DNA of 5,280 nt from the NCBI GenBank assembly GCA_021811225.1, contig JAJZPJ010000187.1, positions 1-5,280 on the forward strand, given 5' to 3'. The notes beneath the pieces were generated by a model that was not told where the DNA came from, searched no databases, and was given only the letters and a program-made list of their open reading frames with translations. This document shows positions 1 to 5,280 of the stretch, piece by piece; the first letter of the stretch is position 1; each line of letters begins with the position of its first letter. The translations under genes and the position numbers were made by a program. Source of the stretch: Pseudomonadota bacterium (lineage in GTDB: Bacteria > Pseudomonadota > Gammaproteobacteria > Burkholderiales > Rhodocyclaceae).

Positions 1-229
1 GCAGCGCCGGCAGGGTGCGTCCCCAGGCGCGCCACAACAGCATCGCCCCGGCGCTGTCCATGGCCTCGACGCCCAGACAATTCCAAGCCGCCCTGGTCCC
101 GTGCTGCGCCAGTTCGCGCTCGATCGCAGCGATGCGCGGCGCCAAAGTCGCCAGCGTCCATGCTCCGGTCAGGATCAGCTGTTGGCCGCCCTCGGCCGTT
201 GCGGCGACTTCGATTTCCGGTGCGGCCAT
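1..229 (-). CDS. MlaE-type ABC transporter permease with N-terminal STAS domain (5' part only)
   Basis: Only the first 76 codons are in the window; the gene continues past the left edge. From an ATG at 227-229 the protein reads MAAPEIEVAATAEGG, then a strand-rich segment LILTGAWTLATLAP (about residues 18-31), an amphipathic stretch, and AMDSAGAMLLWRAWG (residues 56-70). This is the pattern of a STAS (MlaB-like) domain, with the DSAG loop that precedes a helix. In many betaproteobacteria such a domain is fused to the front of a MlaE-family permease, which works with an ATPase and an MCE-domain protein in lipid transport between the inner and outer membranes. The permease membrane segments would lie beyond the window, so the fusion is inferred from recognising this N-terminus. 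A free-standing STAS/MlaB protein is the main alternative. The frame stays open upstream of the ATG without a better start, and the ribosome binding site is weak. The gene lies 58 bp downstream of ppx on the same strand and may share its transcript. Confidence 0.68.
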   Translation of the reverse strand, partial: MAAPEIEVAATAEGGQQLILTGAWTLATLAPRIAAIERELAQHGTRAAWNCLGVEAMDSAGAMLLWRAWGRTLPAL

Positions 230-267
230 GTCGGCTGCGCGTCGTCGCGAGGCGGTGTCTGGCTGCT

Positions 268-286
268 GCGCCGGACGATCCGGCGC
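268..286 (-). other. Perfect 8-bp hairpin just after the ppx stop codon
   Basis: On the plus strand GCGCCGGA (268-275) and TCCGGCGC (279-286) are exact inverted repeats around a 3-base loop. In the ppx transcript this gives a very GC-rich stem-loop that starts two bases after the TGA at 288-290. No T-run follows it on the minus strand (the next bases are AGCAGCCAGAC), so it is not a standard intrinsic terminator. It could partly terminate transcription, protect the ppx 3' end, or do nothing. If the downstream permease started further upstream, the repeat would be coding, so it weakly supports the ATG at 229. Confidence 0.5.
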
Positions 287-287
287 C

Positions 288-1823
288 TCAGCGAAGACCC
301 AGGGCAGCCGCCGCCAAGGGCGGCTTGGGGGAGTTGTCCCGGCGCGTGCGCAACACGAACTCCATCCCTAGGCTGGACCATTGCCGCGCCTCCTCCTCCA
401 GCGCCGCGGCGGTGAGCGGCGAGGCGGAGAGCCACTGACCGCCGACGGTGAGCTGGAAGCCGCGTTCGCTCACCCTCACCTGCAATTCGGGCAGCGCCGC
501 GTCGTCGCGGGCGCGGTGCAGCAGCGCCGCCAGGCGCAGGCAGAAGATCAGCAGCCAGTCGCGCGGAGCGCGGGTCGCCGCGAAGACGCGCTCCAGCTTG
601 CCGCGGTGGGCGAGCACGATGCGCGACAGGCGCTCCTGATCCATCCGGGAAAAACCCGGCATGTCGGCGTTGGCGAGGATGTAGGCGCTGTGCTTGTGGT
701 AGCTGGAGTGCGCCACCGAAATGCCGATCTCGTGCAGGCGCGCCGCCCAGACCAGGAACTGGGCGTCGGCCGGATCCTCGTCTGCGGCCAGGAGCTGGCT
801 CAAGAGACCCTGCGCGCGCTGGCTGACGCGGCCCGCCTGGCGCCGATCGACTTCGTAGCGGCGCATGAACTGGCCGACCGTCGCCTCGCGCTGGTCGTCG
901 TGATGATGCCGCCCGAGCAGGTCGTAGAGCACGCCCAGGCGCAGCGCCCCCTCGGAGAAGGTCATCCGCGCCAGTTGGAACTCCTTGAACACCGCCATCA
1001 TGATCGCCAGGCCGCCGGGCAACACCAGCAGACGATCGGGACGCAGCCCGGCCAGCTCCAGGGCGGCGACGTCGCCGGCGCGCAGCAGCAGGGCCTTCAG
1101 GCGCTCCAGGCCCTCCAGGGTGATGCCCGGCTCCCCGTCGCGATTGAGCTTGTTCAATTCGAGCAGATCGACGATGGCCTTGGCGGTACCCGAGGAACCG
1201 ACCGCCTCATCCCAGCCCGCCAGGCGATACGCCGAGACGATGGTCTGCAGCTCCTTCCGCGCCGCCAGCTCGGCCTCCTTCATGCCCTGCTTGTCTACGC
1301 GACCGCGCGGAAAGAATTTCAGGCTGTGGCTGACGCAGCCCATGTACAGCGACTCCAGCTGCAGCGGGGAAAAATTCCGGCCGATGATGAATTCGGTGGA
1401 GCCGCCGCCGATATCGACGACCAGATGCTGCGTCCTCGGATTGGGCAGGGCGTGGGCGACGCCGAGATAGATCAGCCGCGCCTCCTCCCGTCCGGCGATG
1501 ACCTCGATCGGGAAGCCCAGCGCGGCCTCGGCCTGGGTCAGGAATTGCGGCGCGTTCTTGGCCACGCGCAGGGTGTTGGTCGCCACCGCGCGCACCGCCT
1601 CCGGGGCGAAACCGCGCAGGCGCTCGCCGAAGCGCGAGAGCGCCTCCAGCGCGCGCAGCTGCGAGGCGCCATCGAGCGTCCGGTCGGCGTTCAGGCCGGC
1701 GGCCAAGCGCACCGAGTCCTTCAGGGAATCGAGCGGATAGATCTGGTTGTGGATCACCCGCCCCACCTGCAGGCGGAAGCTGTTCGATCCCAGGTCGACC
1801 GCGGCGACGAGTTCGTAGCTCAA
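288..1823 (-). CDS. ppx: Exopolyphosphatase (Ppx/GppA family)
   Basis: Encodes 511 residues. The enzyme removes terminal phosphates from inorganic polyphosphate in the cytoplasm; GppA-type members also hydrolyse pppGpp to ppGpp. The ASKHA-fold signatures are clear: VAAVDLGSNSFRLQVG (residues 6-21, phosphate-1 loop), GREEARLIYLG (111-121, the segment holding the catalytic glutamate in this family), LVVDIGGGSTEFIIG (134-148, phosphate-2 loop), VGSSGTAKAI (208-217) and VLPGGLAIMMAVF (267-279). A helical HD-like C-terminal domain follows, including VWAARLHEIGISVAHSSYHKHS (358-379) and IVLAHRGKL (402-410). The length fits the two-domain form of about 500 residues. I chose the TTG at 1821-1823 because GAGGAA lies 5 bases upstream and the conserved protein begins there. 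An in-frame ATG at 1943 would add 40 residues that look non-conserved, run through the promoter region and overlap ppk1. The gene is divergent from ppk1, which favours PPX over GppA, although both activities are possible. Confidence 0.95.
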   Translation of the reverse strand: MSYELVAAVDLGSNSFRLQVGRVIHNQIYPLDSLKDSVRLAAGLNADRTLDGASQLRALEALSRFGERLRGFAPEAVRAVATNTLRVAKNAPQFLTQAEAALGFPIEVIAGREEARLIYLGVAHALPNPRTQHLVVDIGGGSTEFIIGRNFSPLQLESLYMGCVSHSLKFFPRGRVDKQGMKEAELAARKELQTIVSAYRLAGWDEAVGSSGTAKAIVDLLELNKLNRDGEPGITLEGLERLKALLLRAGDVAALELAGLRPDRLLVLPGGLAIMMAVFKEFQLARMTFSEGALRLGVLYDLLGRHHHDDQREATVGQFMRRYEVDRRQAGRVSQRAQGLLSQLLAADEDPADAQFLVWAARLHEIGISVAHSSYHKHSAYILANADMPGFSRMDQERLSRIVLAHRGKLERVFAATRAPRDWLLIFCLRLAALLHRARDDAALPELQVRVSERGFQLTVGGQWLSASPLTAAALEEEARQWSSLGMEFVLRTRRDNSPKPPLAAAALGLR

Positions 1824-1828
1824 GGCGT

Positions 1829-1834
1829 TTCCTC
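1829..1834 (-). promoter_or_regulatory. Ribosome binding site deciding the TTG start of ppx
   Basis: Read on the minus strand, GAGGAA is followed by five bases (ACGCC) and then TTG, codon one of the chosen ppx frame. This is a good match to the anti-Shine-Dalgarno sequence at normal spacing. No ATG or GTG occurs close by in this frame, so the site is the main reason for placing the start at 1823. Confidence 0.7.
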
Positions 1835-1852
1835 GGCGTTTTGCACCGCCGC

Positions 1853-1882
1853 ATTCTACACTGCCTGCCCGCCGCGACCGAC
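1853..1882 (-). promoter_or_regulatory. Candidate sigma-70-type promoter for ppx
   Basis: On the minus strand TAGAAT (1858 to 1853) matches five of six bases of the TATAAT -10 consensus. Transcription would begin near 1846, giving a leader of roughly 20-25 bases that includes the GAGGAA site. The -35 region is poor: at 17-19 base spacing only sequences such as TCGGTC or TGTCGG around 1876-1883 are available. The call rests on the -10 box and its position. Confidence 0.4.
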
Positions 1883-1911
1883 ATGCCGCCTGGGCGGAAT
1901 TGACCGATAAT
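1883..1911 (+). promoter_or_regulatory. Candidate sigma-70-type promoter for ppk1
   Basis: GATAAT at 1906-1911 matches five of six bases of the -10 consensus. With a 17-base spacer the -35 hexamer would be ATGCCG at 1883-1888, matching only three of six. Transcription would start near 1918, about 24 bases before the ATG at 1942. A short palindrome, CCGCC-TG-GGCGG (1886-1897), lies over the -35 side and into the spacer and could be a regulator site or chance in GC-rich DNA. No convincing Pho box was seen. Confidence 0.4.
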
Positions 1912-1941
1912 GGCGGAACTCTCCATCGGGAATCAGACCGC

Positions 1942-4014
1942 ATGCCCGCTCCCCGCCGCTATCCCGCCGATCACTTTCTCAACCGCGAACTGTCGCTGCT
2001 CGCCTTCAACCGCCGCGTCCTGGCGCAGGCGGCCGACGCCACCGTGCCGCTGCTCGAGCGGCTGCGCTTCCTGTGCATCGTGTCCTCGAATCTCGACGAG
2101 TTCTTCGAGATCCGCGTCGCCGGTTTGAAGGAGCAGATCAAGCTCGGCAGCCACATCGCCGACTCGGACGGATTGGCGCCGCAGGAGCTGCTGCGCCGGG
2201 TCGAGCTCCAGGCGCACGCGCTGATCGCCGAGCAATACGCGCTCCTGAACGGCACCATCCTTCCGGCGCTGGCCACCGAGGGCATCGTCTTCGTTCGCCG
2301 CAGCCTGTGGACCGAAGCGCAGAACGCCTGGATCCGCGCCTACTTTCTGCGCGAGGTGATGCCGGTGCTGACGCCGATCGGGCTCGACCCGGCCCACCCC
2401 TTCCCGCGCGTGCTCAACAAGAGCCTGAACTTCGCCGTCGAACTGGAGGGCACCGACGCCTTCGGCCGCAGCTCCGGCGCCGCCATCGTCCAGGCGCCGC
2501 GCGCCCTGCCGCGGGTGATCCAGCTGCCCCGGGAGCTGACCGGAGTCGAGCACGGCTTCGTCTTCCTCTCCTCGGTCCTGCACCAGCAGGTCGGCGAGCT
2601 GTTCGCCGGCATGAACGTGCTGGGCTGCTACCAGTTCCGGGTCACGCGCAATTCCGACCTGTTCGTCGACGACGAGGAAGTGAAGAACCTGCGCACCGCC
2701 CTGCAGGGCGAACTGCCCCAGCGCCACCTGGGCGACGCGGTGCGCCTGGAGGTGGCCGACAACTGCTCGGAGCTGATGACCGACTTCCTGCTGCAGCAGT
2801 TCGAACTCGGCCGCGAGGACCTCTACCGCGTTCCGGGCATCGTCAATCTGGTGCGCCTGATCTCGGTGCCCGACGGCGTCGACCGTCCGGACCTCAAGTA
2901 CCCGCCGCTGCAGCCGGGCCTGCCCAGGCTGTTGACCAAGCGTCACGACATCTTCGCGAGCATCCGGCGCCAGGACATCCTGCTGCACCACCCCTTCCAG
3001 TCCTTCAACCCGGTGATCCAGTTCCTGCAGCAGGCGGCCGACGACCCGCAGGTGGTGGCGATCAAGATGACCGTCTATCGCACCGGCACCGACTCGGTGC
3101 TGATGGAACACCTGCTGCGCGCCGCGCGCGCCGGCAAGGAAGTGACGGTGGTGGTGGAACTGATGGCGCGCTTCGACGAGGAGGCCAACCTCAACATCGC
3201 CGCGCGCCTGGAGGAGGTCGGCGCCCACGTCGTCTATGGCGTATTCGGCTACAAGACCCACGCCAAGATGCTGATGGTGCTGCGCCGGGAGGACGGCGGC
3301 TACCGCCGCTACGCGCATCTGGGCACCGGCAATTACCACCCGCGCACGACGCGCTCCTACACCGATTTCGGCCTGCTCACGGCGCGCGAGGAGATTTCCG
3401 AGGACGTCAATGAGGTGTTCAAGCAGATCACCGGCCTGGGCCGGCACAAGGCGCTCAACCACCTGCTCCAGGCGCCCTTCACCCTGCATACCTCGATGCT
3501 CGCCCTGATCCGCGCCGAGACCGCGACGGCGCGCGCCGGCGGCAAGGCACGAATCATCGCCAAGATGAACGCCCTGCTCGAACCGGAGATCATCGAGGCG
3601 CTCTACGACGCCTCCCAGGCCGGGGTCAAGATCGAGCTCCTGGTGCGCGGCGTCTGCGCCCTGCGCCCGGGCGTGCCTGGGCTTTCCGAAAACATCCGGG
3701 TGCGCTCGGTGATCGGCCGCTTCCTCGAACACTCGCGGATATTCTATTTTCACGCCGGCGGCGAACAGCGGATCTATCTCTCCAGCGCCGACTGGATGGA
3801 GCGCAACTTCTTCCGCCGCATCGAGGTCTGCTTCCCGCTCCTCGACCCCAGGCTCAAGCGGCGCGTCATCCGTGAAGGACTGCGCCCCTATCTCGCCGAC
3901 AACAGCCAGGCCTGGGACATGGACGCCGACGGCGACTACGCGATCCGCCCCTCGCGCCGCGCCCGCATCAGCGCCCAGGAGCTGCTGCTCTCCGAGCTGG
4001 CGCCGAGCCTCTAG
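1942..4014 (+). CDS. ppk1: Polyphosphate kinase 1
   Basis: Encodes 690 residues (E. coli PPK has 688). The enzyme reversibly transfers the terminal phosphate of ATP to growing polyphosphate through a phosphohistidine. By analogy with E. coli the domains are: N-terminal about 1-111 (NRELSLLAFNRRVL, SSNLDEFFEIRVAGL), head about 112-326 (LTPIGLDPAHPFPRVLNKS), and phospholipase D-like C1 (to about 507) and C2. Known E. coli functional residues are all found here shifted by exactly five: Asn50, Arg380 (TVYRTGTDS), Arg410 (ARFDEEAN), the phosphorylated His440 (YKTHAKML), Tyr473 (RSYTDFG), Arg569 (LVRGVCAL) and His597 (FLEHSRIFYF). The protein should therefore be active. I chose the ATG at 1942, with a weak GGGAA about nine bases upstream. 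A TTG at 1900 would add 14 residues, but it overlaps the proposed -10 box. The gene is divergent from ppx, whereas in E. coli ppk and ppx form one operon, and its stop lies six bases from that of convergent relA. Confidence 0.98.
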   Translation: MPAPRRYPADHFLNRELSLLAFNRRVLAQAADATVPLLERLRFLCIVSSNLDEFFEIRVAGLKEQIKLGSHIADSDGLAPQELLRRVELQAHALIAEQYALLNGTILPALATEGIVFVRRSLWTEAQNAWIRAYFLREVMPVLTPIGLDPAHPFPRVLNKSLNFAVELEGTDAFGRSSGAAIVQAPRALPRVIQLPRELTGVEHGFVFLSSVLHQQVGELFAGMNVLGCYQFRVTRNSDLFVDDEEVKNLRTALQGELPQRHLGDAVRLEVADNCSELMTDFLLQQFELGREDLYRVPGIVNLVRLISVPDGVDRPDLKYPPLQPGLPRLLTKRHDIFASIRRQDILLHHPFQSFNPVIQFLQQAADDPQVVAIKMTVYRTGTDSVLMEHLLRAARAGKEVTVVVELMARFDEEANLNIAARLEEVGAHVVYGVFGYKTHAKMLMVLRREDGGYRRYAHLGTGNYHPRTTRSYTDFGLLTAREEISEDVNEVFKQITGLGRHKALNHLLQAPFTLHTSMLALIRAETATARAGGKARIIAKMNALLEPEIIEALYDASQAGVKIELLVRGVCALRPGVPGLSENIRVRSVIGRFLEHSRIFYFHAGGEQRIYLSSADWMERNFFRRIEVCFPLLDPRLKRRVIREGLRPYLADNSQAWDMDADGDYAIRPSRRARISAQELLLSELAPSL

Positions 4015-4033
4015 CTGCCTTCAGCCGCGCCAG
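3997..4033. repeat. Inverted repeat spanning the convergent ppk1/relA stops
   Basis: CTGGCGC (3997-4003) and GCGCCAG (4027-4033) form a 7-bp inverted repeat enclosing both stop codons. Inside it GCTG (4014-4017) and CAGC (4022-4025) can pair around a CCTT loop. The two arms are the last codons of ppk1 and relA. No T-run follows on either strand, so an intrinsic terminator is not supported. It may give both mRNAs a structured 3' end, or it may be chance. Confidence 0.3.
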
Positions 4034-5280
4034 GCGTCGACCACGCCGGGCACCTCGCGCACCAGGTTCAGGATGCGCTGCAGTTGCGGCACGCCGGCGA
4101 GTTCGACGGTGAAGGCCATGCGCGCCTCGTTGGCACGGGACAGGGTCTTGACCGCGGTGACGTTGATCTTCTCGCGCGAGAGCACTTCCGAGATGTCGCG
4201 CAGCAGACCCTGCCGATCGCTGGCATCGACCACGAGGTTCACCGCGTAGAGCGCGTCGGGCCGGAGCGCACCCCACTCGGCGCCGATCACGCGCTCGGGA
4301 TTCCTGGCCGACATGCTGCGGAAATTCCGGCACTCGACGCGGTGGATCGATACCCCCTTGCCGCGCGTGACGAAACCGGAAATGGCGTCGGGCGGCGCCG
4401 GCTTGCAGCAGCGGCCGAGCGTCGTCAGCAGCTTGTCCACCCCGACCACGAGGATGTGGCTGCCGCTCGTCCCGACCCGGCTCCGGCGCGTCTGGATCTC
4501 GGGTTCGGGCGGCAGTTCCTCGGCGCGACCGAGGAGCGCCACCTGGATCTGGCGCGGCCCCAGCTCGCCGCGCCCGGCGGCGAAGTACAGTTCCTCGCCG
4601 CTCTTGAAGCCGAGCTTCTGCGCCAGGTCGTCGATGTTGGCCTGGGTCTGGCCCTCGCGCTGCAGCTCGCGCGCGAGCCAGGCACGGCCCTGGGCCAGGA
4701 TCTCCTCCGCCTCTTGCGCCGCGAACCACTGCTTGACCTTCTGCCGGGCCCGGTGGGTGGCGAGATAGCCCTGCGCCGGATTCAACCAGTCGCGCGAGGG
4801 CCCGCCCTGCTTCGCGGCGATGATCTCGACCCGCTGACCGTTGGCCAGCGGCGTGTTGAGCGGCACCAACTGGCCGTCGACGCGCGCGCCGCGGCAGCGA
4901 TGACCGAGGTCGGTGTGCACCCGATAGGCGAAATCGACCGGCGTGGCGCCGCGCGCGAGATCGATCACCCGCCCCGCCGGCGTCAGGATGTAGATGGTGT
5001 CGTCCAGTGCCGCGCGCTTGTACTGCGCCACCCATTCGGCGCTGTCGGTGATCTCGTCGCGCCAGGAGAGCAGTTGGCGCAGCCAGGCGATCTTGTCGTC
5101 GTAGGCGGAGTCGGCGCGTGCCGGCGCGTGCGCGCCCGCCTCCTTGTAGCGCCAGTGCGCGGCCACCCCCAGCTCGGCGTGGCGATGCATCTCGTGGGTG
5201 CGGATCTGCACCTCCAGCGCGCGGCCGTCCTCGATCATCACCGCGGTATGCAGCGAGCGGTAGTCGTTGCCCTTGGGATG
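4021..5280 (-). CDS. relA: RelA-type (p)ppGpp synthetase, C-terminal part
   Basis: The last 419 codons are visible and the frame is open through the right edge. RelA binds stalled ribosomes with uncharged tRNA and transfers pyrophosphate from ATP to GTP or GDP, triggering the stringent response. Visible in order (fragment numbering): end of the synthetase domain with KGNDYRSLHTAV (3-14) and LEVQIRTHEMHRHAELGVAA (22-41); TGS domain about 93-155 with GATPVDFAYRVHTDLGHRC; helical domain about 160-250 with GGPSRDWLNPAQGYL; a CC/zinc-finger segment with Cys291, Cys292, His313 and Cys317; and an ACT/RRM domain about 345-419. The spacing of those four residues equals that of the conserved set in E. 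coli RelA (Cys612, Cys613, His634, Cys638), so about 320 N-terminal residues are missing, including the HD region and most of the synthetase. QIRTHEMHRHAELG and CCKPAPPDAISGFVTRGKGVSIHR resemble RelA more than SpoT. The deciding catalytic motif lies outside the window, so the RelA call rests on the C-terminal half. Confidence 0.93.
   Translation of the reverse strand, partial: HPKGNDYRSLHTAVMIEDGRALEVQIRTHEMHRHAELGVAAHWRYKEAGAHAPARADSAYDDKIAWLRQLLSWRDEITDSAEWVAQYKRAALDDTIYILTPAGRVIDLARGATPVDFAYRVHTDLGHRCRGARVDGQLVPLNTPLANGQRVEIIAAKQGGPSRDWLNPAQGYLATHRARQKVKQWFAAQEAEEILAQGRAWLARELQREGQTQANIDDLAQKLGFKSGEELYFAAGRGELGPRQIQVALLGRAEELPPEPEIQTRRSRVGTSGSHILVVGVDKLLTTLGRCCKPAPPDAISGFVTRGKGVSIHRVECRNFRSMSARNPERVIGAEWGALRPDALYAVNLVVDASDRQGLLRDISEVLSREKINVTAVKTLSRANEARMAFTVELAGVPQLQRILNLVREVPGVVDAWRG

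Noticed and set aside
381..1910. Long open frame (509 codons) on the plus strand opposite ppx
   Set aside because: It is a shadow of ppx, low in complexity (Q/A/R/G-rich) with no family motif. The minus strand carries all the Ppx signatures.
1840..1930. Pho box or other phosphate-response operator upstream of ppk1/ppx
   Set aside because: No pair of CTGTCAT-like repeats at the expected spacing could be seen. The short GACCGA repeats do not match.
1900..1941. Upstream TTG start for ppk1 adding 14 residues
   Set aside because: It overlaps the GATAAT -10 candidate, the extra residues look non-conserved, and the ATG at 1942 gives the normal family length with residue positions at a constant offset from E. 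coli PPK.
1933..3753. Long open frame (606 codons) on the minus strand opposite ppk1
   Set aside because: It is a shadow of ppk1 caused by high-GC codon use. The translation is rich in H, Q, V, A, G and R with no recognisable motif, while the plus strand carries complete PPK1.
3968..5035. Alternative minus-strand frame inside relA
   Set aside because: It is an Arg/Gly/Ala-rich out-of-frame translation of relA. The true frame shows the TGS, zinc-finger and ACT domains.
1..5280. Mobile element, CRISPR array, tRNA/rRNA or riboswitch
   Set aside because: Coding sequence of four core genes fills nearly the whole window. No array repeats, terminal inverted repeats, transposase motifs or structured RNA signatures were recognised.

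Overview
The window is very GC-rich and tightly packed, and contains four protein-coding genes, two of them cut by the window ends. The gene content, the protein sequences (a RelA with betaproteobacterial-style motifs and a STAS-fused MlaE-type permease) and the high GC point to a betaproteobacterium, perhaps a Rhodocyclales-like or neighbouring lineage. That placement is inferred from the style of the proteins and was not tested by a search.

Layout, left to right. Positions 1-229 (minus) hold the N-terminal 76 codons of a lipid-type ABC transporter permease that begins with a STAS domain. A 58-bp gap with a perfect 8-bp hairpin separates it from ppx (288-1823, minus), which encodes exopolyphosphatase and appears to start at a TTG codon with a good Shine-Dalgarno sequence. 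A divergent intergenic region (1824-1941) carries candidate promoters for both directions. Next is ppk1 (1942-4014, plus), a full-length polyphosphate kinase in which every catalytic residue checked is present. Six bases beyond its stop lies the stop of a convergent relA (4021-5280, minus). relA runs off the right end, and only its C-terminal part (end of the synthetase domain, TGS, helical, zinc-finger and ACT domains) is visible.

Functionally, the window joins polyphosphate synthesis (PPK1), polyphosphate breakdown (PPX) and the ribosome-linked (p)ppGpp synthetase RelA. In E. coli (p)ppGpp inhibits PPX, so polyphosphate builds up during the stringent response. Having the three genes side by side is consistent with that link but does not prove co-regulation. 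The permease gene downstream of ppx could be co-transcribed with it, although a hairpin lies between them.

I found no mobile element, CRISPR array, RNA gene or clearly novel system. This looks like ordinary core chromosome. The points worth a second look are small: the TTG start of ppx, the hairpin after ppx, the compact divergent promoter region, and the nearly overlapping ppk1/relA 3' ends.
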